Positions 19,564 to 26,620 of a DNA stretch of 64,000 bases are shown in pieces. The first letter of the stretch is position 1. The number at the start of each line of letters is the position of its first letter. Source of the DNA: DASTFY01 sp963769115 (GTDB lineage: Bacteria; Actinomycetota; Acidimicrobiia; Acidimicrobiales; Ilumatobacteraceae); the NCBI GenBank assembly GCA_963769115.1, contig CAVYKN010000002.1, positions 1 to 64,000 on the forward strand, in the 5' to 3' direction. The translations under genes and the position numbers were made by a program. The notes under the pieces were generated by a model. The model was given only the letters and a program-made list of their open reading frames with translations, was not told the DNA's origin and ran no database searches.

Positions 19564-19635
19564 CTCGGGGGAGAGGACTCGAACCCCTAAAAGCAGGACC
19601 AGAACCTGCTGTGTTGCCAATTACACCACCCCCGA
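19564..19635 (-). tRNA. tRNA-Gln (anticodon CTG)
   Basis: A 72-nt cloverleaf. Acceptor TCGGGGG pairs with CCCCCGA, the anticodon stem is GCAGG/CCTGC with loop TTCTGGT, and the T loop is GTTCGAGTC. It lies 80 bp upstream of tRNA-Glu in the same orientation, so the two are probably transcribed together; only tRNA-Glu carries an attachment duplicate. Confidence 0.95.
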
Positions 19636-19680
19636 AAGGGCATCGGGCATGGTAGCGGCGCCGACCGTCGGGCCGCACCC

Positions 19681-20658
19681 TCATCCGGGTCCCGCCGGCG
19701 TCCGGGCCGCGGCGGCGAGACGTTCGGCAAGCTCGCCGCACCGCCTGCGGAGCACGGCCGGCCGGCGGATGCGGAAGGGAACGCCCAGGCGCGCCACGTG
19801 GAGCGCCAACAGGTCGAGGTCATCGGCACCGGTGGACAGGACGGTGAGGTCGTCACCGAGGGACTCCAGCACCGCCACCGTCGGCGGGACGAGCGCGGCG
19901 ACCCTGTGCAGCGGCGCGTCCAGCTCGACGACGGCCTGGTATCGGTAGGGAGCCACGGTGATGGCCCGCCGGACGAGCTCCACAGGATCCGGCGGATCCG
20001 ACAGCACGAAGCGGTGACCCGTCGTACGGGCGTCAGAGACACGATCGAGGCGGAACGTGCGCCAGGCATCGCGGTCGATGTCGCGCGCCGCCAGGTACCA
20101 CCGACGTCCCGCGCTCACGACCCGCAACGGTTCCAACCGCCGTTCGGAACGACGGTTGTGGGCATCGCGGTATGTGATCAGCAGGGTCTCACGCTCCCGG
20201 CAGGCGCGGGTCAACACGCTCAGCACCGCCGGCCGCACCTGTTCGGCCGGGTCCGTCGCGCTGCTCAGGCGGGTGGTCGTGGCAAGGACTGCGCCGATCT
20301 GGTCTCCGGCCCGGGCCGGGAGCATCTGCTCGAGCCGGGCGAGGATGGCTTCGACGGTGCCGCTCCCCGCAGCCATCGATCCGCCAGCAGCGGCGCGCAG
20401 GCAGGCAGCCAAGACCACGGCCTCCTCGTCGTCCAGGGTCAGTGGTGGCAGCGCCCGACCGGCCCGCCCGAGCCGGTAACCGCCGGCGACGCCGAGGTCG
20501 GCATCGATCGCATATCCCAGGTCGCGGAGCCGCTCGACGTCCCGGCGCACGGTACGGATCGTGACGCCGAGGTGCTCGGCCAGCGCCGGGCCGGTCCACG
20601 TGCCGCCCGCCTGCAGCGCCGCCAGCAGCCGCAGGAGGCGTTCGGTCGTTTGGGCCAT
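19681..20658 (-). CDS. WYL-domain transcriptional regulator (YafY/PafC type)
   Basis: 325 residues. N-terminal winged helix-turn-helix HTH_11 ('LAEHLGVTIRTVRRDVERL', residues ~25-45), then the WYL domain (~140-220, 'ITYRDAHNRRSERRLEPLRV' then W-Y-L-A-A-R-D) and a WCX C-terminal domain. Such proteins bind DNA as ligand- or nucleic-acid-responsive repressors or activators. ATG 20658 is used; the frame is open further up but crosses the operator-like repeat. It is divergent from the DinB gene with a perfect 13-bp inverted repeat between them, which is the likely binding site for this protein. Confidence 0.88.
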   Translation of the reverse strand: MAQTTERLLRLLAALQAGGTWTGPALAEHLGVTIRTVRRDVERLRDLGYAIDADLGVAGGYRLGRAGRALPPLTLDDEEAVVLAACLRAAAGGSMAAGSGTVEAILARLEQMLPARAGDQIGAVLATTTRLSSATDPAEQVRPAVLSVLTRACRERETLLITYRDAHNRRSERRLEPLRVVSAGRRWYLAARDIDRDAWRTFRLDRVSDARTTGHRFVLSDPPDPVELVRRAITVAPYRYQAVVELDAPLHRVAALVPPTVAVLESLGDDLTVLSTGADDLDLLALHVARLGVPFRIRRPAVLRRRCGELAERLAAAARTPAGPG

Positions 20659-20670
20659 GAAGATGAGTCT

Positions 20671-20707
20671 GGTCCGAATGAGGCGTGTTCCTGTCCTCAT
20701 TCGGACC
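20671..20707. promoter_or_regulatory. Perfect 13-bp inverted repeat operator between WYL regulator and DinB gene
   Basis: GGTCCGAATGAGG (20671-20683) and CCTCATTCGGACC (20695-20707) are exact reverse complements with an 11-bp spacer. The right arm abuts the TACGTT -10 element of the DinB gene; the left arm lies 12 bp from the regulator's start codon. The placement would block both promoters, as expected for an autoregulated divergent switch. Confidence 0.75.
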
Positions 20708-20713
20708 TACGTT
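20708..20713 (+). promoter_or_regulatory. -10 element TACGTT for the DinB gene (leaderless)
   Basis: Six nt separate this hexamer from the ATG at 20720, so transcription would begin at or next to the start codon. It directly adjoins the operator arm. Confidence 0.5.
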
Positions 20714-20719
20714 GCCGTC

Positions 20720-21307
20720 ATGGAACTCGACTGGAACCGCGACCTCGTGGAGCAGCTCGACTGGCACTGGCAGGAGCACGTCCGTCCCCGCCTCGAGGGC
20801 CTGACCGACGAGGAGTACCTCTGGGAACCGGTCCCCGGCTGCTGGAGCCTGCGACCGAGAGCGGAGGCGACCAGCCCCATGGCCGCCGGCGCCGGCGATG
20901 TCGTGGCCGACTTCGCCTTCCCCGAGCCCCAACCGCCCCCCTTCACCACGATCGCCTGGCGGATGGGTCACATCGCCATCGGGGTGCTCGGGACGCGGGC
21001 CGCCAACCACTTCGGCGACGGTGGCGTCGAGTACGAGACCACCGACTGGCCGCTCACCGCGGCAGGCGGACTCGAGCTGCTCGACCGCCACTACGAGGCG
21101 TGGATCACCGGCGTGCGCGGGCTCGGCGAGGCCGGGCTGGCCCGGCTCTGCGGTCCGGCCGAAGGGCCGTTCAGCGAGCACACGCTGGCGGCGCTCGTCC
21201 TCCACATCAACCGGGAGGCGATCCACCACGGCGCGGAGGTCCTGCTGCTGCGCGACCTGTATGCCCACTCGATGTCGCCGGCGTCGTCAGGGGCAGAAGG
21301 GGCATGA
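20720..21307 (+). CDS. DinB-family (mycothiol S-transferase-fold) protein
   Basis: A 195-residue four-helix-bundle protein of the DinB_2/maleylpyruvate-isomerase type. 'LDWHWQEHVRPRLEGLTDEEYLWEP' (read in two parts: H-W-Q-E-H, then L-T-D-E-E-Y) is the family start, and the metal histidines are consistent with 'WRMGHIAIG' and 'REAIHHGAEV'. Members are thiol-dependent transferases or hydrolases; the substrate is unknown. It forms a likely operon with the VOC gene downstream (51-bp gap) and is probably controlled by the divergent WYL regulator. Confidence 0.82.
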   Translation: MELDWNRDLVEQLDWHWQEHVRPRLEGLTDEEYLWEPVPGCWSLRPRAEATSPMAAGAGDVVADFAFPEPQPPPFTTIAWRMGHIAIGVLGTRAANHFGDGGVEYETTDWPLTAAGGLELLDRHYEAWITGVRGLGEAGLARLCGPAEGPFSEHTLAALVLHINREAIHHGAEVLLLRDLYAHSMSPASSGAEGA

Positions 21308-21358
21308 GCCGGCGGCTCACCGGGTACGACCCATTCCACGATCCAAGGAGGTAGGCAC

Positions 21359-21793
21359 ATGGCCATCCGCTTCCAGGTCACGTTCGACTGCGCAGACCCG
21401 AACAAGCTCGCCCACTTCTGGGCCGAGCTGCTCGGCTACGAACTCGATCCGCCGCCGCCCGGCTACGACTCGTGGGAGGCGTGGCTCATCGAGCAGGGCG
21501 TTCCGGAGAGCGACTGGAACATGGCCAGCGCGGTGTCGGACCCCGATGGGCAGGGTCCGCGGATCTTCTTCCAGCGCGTCCCTGAGCCCAAGGAACGCAA
21601 GAACCGTCTGCACCTCGACGTGAACGCCGGCGGCGGGCGGGCCACGCCGGAGGAGGAGCGACGCACTGCGGTCGACGCGGCCGTCGAGCGGGCCATCGGC
21701 CTCGGGGCCACCAAGGTCCGCTACGTCGAGGAGCGAGGCGAGCGGCACTACGTCATGCAGGACATCGAAGGCAACGAGTTCTGCCTGCAGTAG
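21359..21793 (+). CDS. VOC-family (glyoxalase-like) protein
   Basis: 144 residues with a strong AAGGAGGTAGG ribosome binding site. The start 'FQVTFDCADPNKLAHFWAEL' is typical of the Glyoxalase_6 subgroup; the C-terminus ends 'MQDIEGNEFCL' with the metal-ligand glutamate. Only one paired-beta module is present, so it should act as a dimer. It probably shares the operon and control of the DinB gene. The substrate is unknown. Confidence 0.85.
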   Translation: MAIRFQVTFDCADPNKLAHFWAELLGYELDPPPPGYDSWEAWLIEQGVPESDWNMASAVSDPDGQGPRIFFQRVPEPKERKNRLHLDVNAGGGRATPEEERRTAVDAAVERAIGLGATKVRYVEERGERHYVMQDIEGNEFCLQ

Positions 21794-21816
21794 CCATCCC
21801 TGCTACACCCTCTACG

Positions 21817-21822
21817 TACACT
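21817..21822 (+). promoter_or_regulatory. -10 element TACACT for the DUF222-HNH gene (leaderless)
   Basis: Seven nt separate the hexamer from the ATG at 21830. There is no Shine-Dalgarno sequence. Confidence 0.45.
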
Positions 21823-21829
21823 TGTTCGT

Positions 21830-23041
21830 ATGGAGTTGGCGGAGGTTCACGAACTGGTGGAGGCGGTGGGCGGGTTGGATCCCGCCTGCCGCGACCGTGG
21901 GGTGTTGGCGGAAGTGGTGGCATCTTCCGCTCGGTTGCGAGCCTGGCTCGACGGCCGTGATGCGGCCGTCGCCGCCCAGGTGGAGCAGGTGTCGTCGTAC
22001 CCGGAGAAGGTCTTGGCCGACGCGTCCCGCACGACCCTGAAAGACGCTGAACGCACGATGAAGCGAGCCCAGACCACCCGGGTGCTTCCGCAGTTGGGTG
22101 AGGCGCTGGCCGATGGCGCCGTGTCGGGCGCGCATGTCGATGTGGCTGGCCGGGCGTTGGGCGAGTTGGAACCGCGTCAACGCGACGCGTTGGTCGAGCG
22201 GGCCGGCTGGCTGGTCGGGGTTGCTGAACGTTCCACTGCGGACGAGTTCCGCCTGGCTCTCAACGCTGAGGTGCGCCGCATCCAAGCCGATGACGGCATG
22301 GCCCGGCTGGAGCGCCAACGGCGGGCGACGAGGTTGCGGACCTGGGTCGACCACCGGGACGGGATGTGGTGCCTGGCCGGGCGGTTCGACCCCGAGACCG
22401 GTGTGCACCTGCACGGCCGCCTGGAAGCAGCGCTGAGCGAGCTCTTCGCAGACCAGGTGCCCGACGGCTGTCCGTCGGATCCATGCGAGAAGCAGGACCA
22501 CCTGCGGGCCAAAGCGCTGGTGGCGTTACTCGACGGGCAGGTGCGCGGTGTCGGGCGACCTGAGATCACGGTCGTCGTGGACATCACCCAGACCGAGCTC
22601 ACCGGCACACCGGTGGTTGATTGGGGGATCCCCGTGGAGGTGCCCCTGGCGGTGCTGCAGGACCTCGCCGGTACCGCCGACGTGCACCCGGTGCTTGTGG
22701 CCGGCGGGATCGTGTGGCACGCGCCCGGAACGCTGAACCTCGGCCGATCAAGCCGGATCGCCAACCAGGCCCAACGCCGAGCGCTGCGGGGGCTGTACGC
22801 CACCTGCGGCATCCCGGGCTGCGCCGTGAAGTACGACCGCTGCAAACTGCACCACATCGTCCCATGGGACCCAAACGGGCCGACGGACCTCCACAATCTG
22901 CTCCCACTTTGTGAACGCCATCACCACTGCGTCCACGACAAGGGATGGGTGATCACCGTCGGGCAACGCCGGCAACTGACCGTCAAGACCCCGGACGGCC
23001 AGGTCATGAGCACCGGACCACCGGGTCGCCGGGCAGCCTGA
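21830..23041 (+). CDS. DUF222 protein with C-terminal HNH endonuclease motif
   Basis: 403 residues. The N-terminal ~300 form the helical DUF222 region of the actinobacterial '13E12 repeat' family. The C-terminus has an HNH nuclease fold: C-x4-C ('CGIPGCAVKYDRCKLHHIV') with the catalytic His pair, then 'NLLPLCERHHHCVHDKGW'. These genes are multi-copy in actinobacteria and are often regarded as selfish or intron-like elements; biological role unproven. Active-site residues are intact. It is transcribed alone from a leaderless promoter. Confidence 0.88.
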   Translation: MELAEVHELVEAVGGLDPACRDRGVLAEVVASSARLRAWLDGRDAAVAAQVEQVSSYPEKVLADASRTTLKDAERTMKRAQTTRVLPQLGEALADGAVSGAHVDVAGRALGELEPRQRDALVERAGWLVGVAERSTADEFRLALNAEVRRIQADDGMARLERQRRATRLRTWVDHRDGMWCLAGRFDPETGVHLHGRLEAALSELFADQVPDGCPSDPCEKQDHLRAKALVALLDGQVRGVGRPEITVVVDITQTELTGTPVVDWGIPVEVPLAVLQDLAGTADVHPVLVAGGIVWHAPGTLNLGRSSRIANQAQRRALRGLYATCGIPGCAVKYDRCKLHHIVPWDPNGPTDLHNLLPLCERHHHCVHDKGWVITVGQRRQLTVKTPDGQVMSTGPPGRRAA

Positions 23042-23063
23042 GGGCGGTCAGCCGGTCAACCGC

Positions 23064-23816
23064 TCAGCCGGTGAGGCGGAGGAGCCGGCGGTAGCCGATG
23101 AAGCGCGCCACGCCGACACCGGCCGCTTCGCGGAACATCCGCTTCCACTCGGACCAGCCGTCGACCGGGCTGGTGAGCGTGGGCGACGCGAATGCGTCGA
23201 GGCCGAGCTCGCGCGCCGTCTCGCGGGCCCGCAGCGAGTGGTACGGATCCGACACCACCAGCACCCGTTCCAGGCCCCGGTTGCGAAGGATCCGGGCCGT
23301 GGCGGCCAGGGACTCCCACGTCGACGTGCCCTGCACCTCGCGCAGGATGGCCGAGTCGGGTACACCTCGGGCGATCAGGTACTCGGCCGCCGCGGTGGCC
23401 TCCGTGTACCGGTCACCTTCCTGCTTCCCGCCCGTCACCACGATGTGCGGCGCCAGGCCCGCCCGCCAGAGCTCCAGAGCATGATCGAGGCGGGCGGCGA
23501 GCACCGGCGACGGCCGCCCGTCGTACTGCGCAGCGCCGAGGACGACGATGGCGTCAGCCGGTCGGGCCTCGTCGTTGCGGGCGCTCCGCCACACCTGGAA
23601 GAGGTTGAACACGTAGTAGAGCGTGACGAGGCCGAGCAGGGCCAGCAGCCCGACGACCAGCCGGCGCCGGCGGCGGGGCCGGCGCGCGCGGCCGGCCGGG
23701 GAGGCCGCGACCCCCGGCGCGCCCGGCGCGTCCCTGCCGGGCGGGTCCGGGCCTGGCGCGGGCCCCGTGACCGGGACCTGCTCAGAGCCGGGCGTGGGCG
23801 GCGCGTAAGCGTCCAA
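23064..23816 (-). CDS. YdcF-like (DUF218) membrane-anchored protein
   Basis: 250 residues. A proline-rich N-terminus (1-45), an Arg-rich stop and one transmembrane helix (about 52-72) come before a DUF218 domain starting 'ADAIVVLGAAQYDGRPSPVL', with 'IVVTGGKQEGDRYTEA' and 'VLVVSDPYHSLRARETA'. Relatives such as SanA/ElyC act in envelope integrity; enzymatic activity is unproven. Its start overlaps the end of gltX by 35 bp, so the two are translated from one message; a later start is possible. Confidence 0.85.
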   Translation of the reverse strand: MDAYAPPTPGSEQVPVTGPAPGPDPPGRDAPGAPGVAASPAGRARRPRRRRRLVVGLLALLGLVTLYYVFNLFQVWRSARNDEARPADAIVVLGAAQYDGRPSPVLAARLDHALELWRAGLAPHIVVTGGKQEGDRYTEATAAAEYLIARGVPDSAILREVQGTSTWESLAATARILRNRGLERVLVVSDPYHSLRARETARELGLDAFASPTLTSPVDGWSEWKRMFREAAGVGVARFIGYRRLLRLTG

Positions 23817-25191
23817 GGGTGCGCTCCCGGCCGAGGAGCTCCAACGATTCGAACAGCGGCGGGCCGACCGTCCGCCCGGTGACGGCCACCCGGACCGGTG
23901 CCTGTGCCTTGGCCAGCTTGAGACCGCGCGACTCCCCGACGTGGGTCAGCGTCGACTTCAGCTCGTCCGCCGACCACGGCACGGTCTCGAAGGCGGACAT
24001 GGTGTCGACGAGCACGTCGCCCGCCCCGTCCTTCATCGCCTTCGACCATGACGCCTCGTCCTCGGGCGGCTCGTCCATGAAGAGGAAGTCGACGTACGCG
24101 GGCACCTCGGCCAGCGTGGAGACCCGCTGCTGGACGAGCGGCGCGAGCGCAGCGAACACTTCGGGGTCGAACCGGTCGGACGACCAGGGCGCGTGTTCGC
24201 CGGTCAGCCACGGCTGGCAGGCGGCGATGAACTCGTCCACCGGCATGGCCCGCAGGTACTCGCCGTTGAAGGCGGTCAGCTTCTTCACGTCGAAGTACGC
24301 CGGCGAGGGAACCACGTCCTCCAGGCGGAACTCGGCCACGACCCGCTCCCACGGCACGATCTCGCTGTCGCCGCTCGGCGACCACCCCAGCGTCATGAGG
24401 TAGTTGCGCATCGCGTCGGCGAGGTAGCCCTCCTCGCGGTACTGCTCCAGCGCCACCTTGTCGCGCCGCTTCGACAGCTTCTGCCGGCGCTCGTTGACCA
24501 GCAGCGGCACGTGGGCCCACGCCGGCGGCGCCGCACCCATCGCGGACCACAGGAGCTGCTGCTTGGGGGTGTTCGCCAGATGCTCCTCGCCGCGGACGAC
24601 GAGCGTGATCGCCATCGTCATGTCGTCCACGACGTTGGCCAGCAGGAACACCGGCGTGCCATTGCCACGAAGGATGACGAAGTCCTCGATGGCGTCGTGA
24701 TCGAACGTCGGCGTGCCGCGGATGAGGTCGATCACCACCGTCCGGCCGGGCCGCGGCACCCGGAAGCGCAACGCCCGCCCGTCGGCCGACTCCAGGCCGC
24801 GGTCCCGGCAGTGGCCGTCGTAGCCCTGGCGGCCCGTGCCGGCGTTGCGGGCGTCGATCTCGTCGCGGCTGCAATCGCAGTAGTAGGCGTCGCCCTGCTC
24901 GTGGAGCCGCAGGCCGGCAGCACGGTGCTCCTCGGCGTGGCGCGACTGGAAGTACGGACCCTCGAAGGCCGGGTGATCGGTCGTGATGCCCAGCCAGGCC
25001 ATGGCGTCGAGGATCCCCTGCGTCCACTCGTCGCGGTTGCGCTCGGCATCGGTGTCCTCGATGCGGAGGACGAAGGTGCCCTCGTGCTGCAGGGCCAGCG
25101 CCCAGTTGAACAGCGCCGAGCGGCCCGACCCGACGTGGAAGTAGCCCGTGGGCGACGGGGCGAAGCGCACGCGCAGGGGCCGGTCGGTCAC
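23782..25191 (-). CDS. gltX: Glutamyl-tRNA synthetase
   Basis: Charges tRNA-Glu (and perhaps tRNA-Gln if GatCAB is used) with glutamate. 469 residues, the usual size for the discriminating class I enzyme. Class I signatures: HIGH-like 'GYFHVGSGRSALFNW' near residue 18 and KMSKS-like 'RRQKLSKRRD' near residue 237. The C-x-C pair 'YYCDC' lies in the connective-peptide region. GTG start at 25191 with a -10 element (TAGCCT) 6 nt upstream, so leaderless; divergent from an alpha/beta hydrolase. Confidence 0.97.
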   Translation of the reverse strand: MTDRPLRVRFAPSPTGYFHVGSGRSALFNWALALQHEGTFVLRIEDTDAERNRDEWTQGILDAMAWLGITTDHPAFEGPYFQSRHAEEHRAAGLRLHEQGDAYYCDCSRDEIDARNAGTGRQGYDGHCRDRGLESADGRALRFRVPRPGRTVVIDLIRGTPTFDHDAIEDFVILRGNGTPVFLLANVVDDMTMAITLVVRGEEHLANTPKQQLLWSAMGAAPPAWAHVPLLVNERRQKLSKRRDKVALEQYREEGYLADAMRNYLMTLGWSPSGDSEIVPWERVVAEFRLEDVVPSPAYFDVKKLTAFNGEYLRAMPVDEFIAACQPWLTGEHAPWSSDRFDPEVFAALAPLVQQRVSTLAEVPAYVDFLFMDEPPEDEASWSKAMKDGAGDVLVDTMSAFETVPWSADELKSTLTHVGESRGLKLAKAQAPVRVAVTGRTVGPPLFESLELLGRERTLGRLRAAHARL

Positions 25192-25197
25192 GGAGCG

Positions 25198-25203
25198 AGG
25201 CTA
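25198..25203 (-). promoter_or_regulatory. -10 element TAGCCT for gltX (leaderless)
   Basis: Six nt upstream of the GTG at 25191, on the minus strand. Confidence 0.45.
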
Positions 25204-25296
25204 CTGGCGCGTTGCTTTCGCATTGCGGCGCCGATCGGCGACGATCAGCCCGCAGAGGGCACGTCCCCGCAGTGGGTCGTCGCAGCGCACCCCCGC

Positions 25297-25302
25297 TATG
25301 GT
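25297..25302 (+). promoter_or_regulatory. -10 element TATGGT for the alpha/beta hydrolase (leaderless)
   Basis: Six nt upstream of the ATG at 25309. It settles the start, because the open frame continues far upstream antisense to gltX. Confidence 0.5.
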
Positions 25303-25308
25303 GGGGTG

Positions 25309-26103
25309 ATGGCCGACGGCCGAACCCGTCCCCCGGCCGACGCACCCCCGATGCTCCTCACGTTCCTGGAGCAGCGGGCGATGGGCGAGGTGGGCGCATT
25401 CCTCGCGGCGACCCCGCTCCTGCGGATGGTCGGTCGCGGGGACCGTCACCCGGTGCTGGTGCTCCCCGGTTTCACGGCGTCGGACCGTTCGACGGAGGTT
25501 CTTCGCTGGTACCTGCGCAGCCTGGGCTACTGGACCCACGGCTGGCAGCTCGGCCGCAACTACGGCCCCAACGGCTACATCATCTCCGGCCTCGGCAGCC
25601 GGCTGGCGGAGTTGCACGAGCGGCACGGGCGCCCCGTGACCCTCATCGGCCAGAGCCTCGGCGGGATGTACGCGCGGCACATGGCGCGGCGAGCGCCGGA
25701 GCTGGTGCGGGCGGTCATCACCCTGGGCAGCCCGTTCCGGACACAACCCGGCGACCACAGCGCCGTCGAGCACCTCTGGCGGATCAGCACGGTCCGCAGC
25801 CGACCGCAGCTCCGCCGCCTCGTGTCCGACGAGGACGAGCTGCCGCTCTCGGTGCCCGCCACAGCCATCTACAGCCGGACGGACGGCATCGTGAACTGGC
25901 GCCTCTGCATCGAGAGCGAGGGACCCCTTCGCGAGAGCGTCGAGGTCCGATCGAGCCACTCCGGCATGGCCGTCAACCCGAGCGTGCTGTACGCCATCGC
26001 CGATCGCCTGGCCCAGCGCGAAGGCGAATGGAAGCCGTTCCGGGCCCCGATCGCGCTGCGGGCGCTCTACCCGCCCGCGGCCACGTACCACACCGCGGCC
26101 TGA
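25309..26103 (+). CDS. Alpha/beta-hydrolase (lipase-like)
   Basis: 264 residues. Oxyanion region 'VLVLPGFTASDRSTEVLRWY', nucleophile elbow 'LIGQSLGGMYAR', then acid 'AIYSRTDGIVNW' and base 'SSHSGMAVNPSVL': a full Ser-Asp-His triad in the order of PGAP1/lipase-type hydrolases. No signal peptide, so cytoplasmic. Relatives act on acyl esters, but the substrate is unknown. The open frame upstream is antisense to gltX and is excluded. Convergent with the universal stress gene (19-bp gap). Confidence 0.87.
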   Translation: MADGRTRPPADAPPMLLTFLEQRAMGEVGAFLAATPLLRMVGRGDRHPVLVLPGFTASDRSTEVLRWYLRSLGYWTHGWQLGRNYGPNGYIISGLGSRLAELHERHGRPVTLIGQSLGGMYARHMARRAPELVRAVITLGSPFRTQPGDHSAVEHLWRISTVRSRPQLRRLVSDEDELPLSVPATAIYSRTDGIVNWRLCIESEGPLRESVEVRSSHSGMAVNPSVLYAIADRLAQREGEWKPFRAPIALRALYPPAATYHTAA

Positions 26104-26122
26104 GTCACTCCCCCGGCCCGGG

Positions 26123-26596
26123 TCAGGCTTCCGCGTTCTCCGCGTCCTCCGCGTCCTCCGCCGCCTCGTCGGCTTGATGCGTCACCACGACGACGGGGCA
26201 CGGCGCGTGCTGCAGCACCTCGGTGCCCACCGAGCCCAGCACCCGCTTGCGGAGCGCGTGGTGCCGGCCGCGGCCGATGACCAGCATGTCGGCGCCCTCG
26301 GCGGCCTCGCACAGGACGGCGGCGGGCACGCCCTCGGTGACGACCGGGTTGATCGTGACCCCGTCCGCCTCGCTCGCTACCGCGGCCAGCGCCGTCTCCA
26401 GCTCCTCCTCGACGTCGACCGCCTGGTCGGCCCGCGGGTGCAGGGGCACCGTCGCTCCCGGCACGACCACGTACGGGTAGTTCCACGCGTCGATGGCGTC
26501 GATGGTGGCGCCCCGTAGCCGGGCCTCCCCGATCGCCCACCGCAGCGCAGCGAGCGCGCTCTCTGAACCGTCGATGCCGACCACGATCCGCGTCAT
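26123..26596 (-). CDS. Universal stress protein UspA-like
   Basis: 157 residues with the ATP-binding Usp pattern: 'IVVGIDGSESALAALRWA' at the start and 'MLVIGRGRHHALRKRVLGSV' with the G-x2-G-x9-G-S motif. The last ~15 residues are a repetitive acidic tail (E-D-A-E units), visible as GTCCTCCGC repeats in the DNA. I place the start at ATG 26596, not at 26605, because a TACGGT -10 element sits 7 nt upstream and would overlap the longer form. Confidence 0.9.
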   Translation of the reverse strand: MTRIVVGIDGSESALAALRWAIGEARLRGATIDAIDAWNYPYVVVPGATVPLHPRADQAVDVEEELETALAAVASEADGVTINPVVTEGVPAAVLCEAAEGADMLVIGRGRHHALRKRVLGSVGTEVLQHAPCPVVVVTHQADEAAEDAEDAENAEA

Positions 26597-26603
26597 GCCG
26601 GCC

Positions 26604-26609
26604 ACCGTA
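26604..26609 (-). promoter_or_regulatory. -10 element TACGGT for the universal stress gene (leaderless)
   Basis: Seven nt upstream of ATG 26596 on the minus strand. It argues against the alternative start at 26605. Confidence 0.45.
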
Positions 26610-26620
26610 CCGGCCGCCGG

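Noticed and set aside
24193..25308. Upstream extension of the alpha/beta hydrolase frame
   Set aside because: It is antisense to gltX and not hydrolase-like; a -10 element and the family start support ATG 25309.
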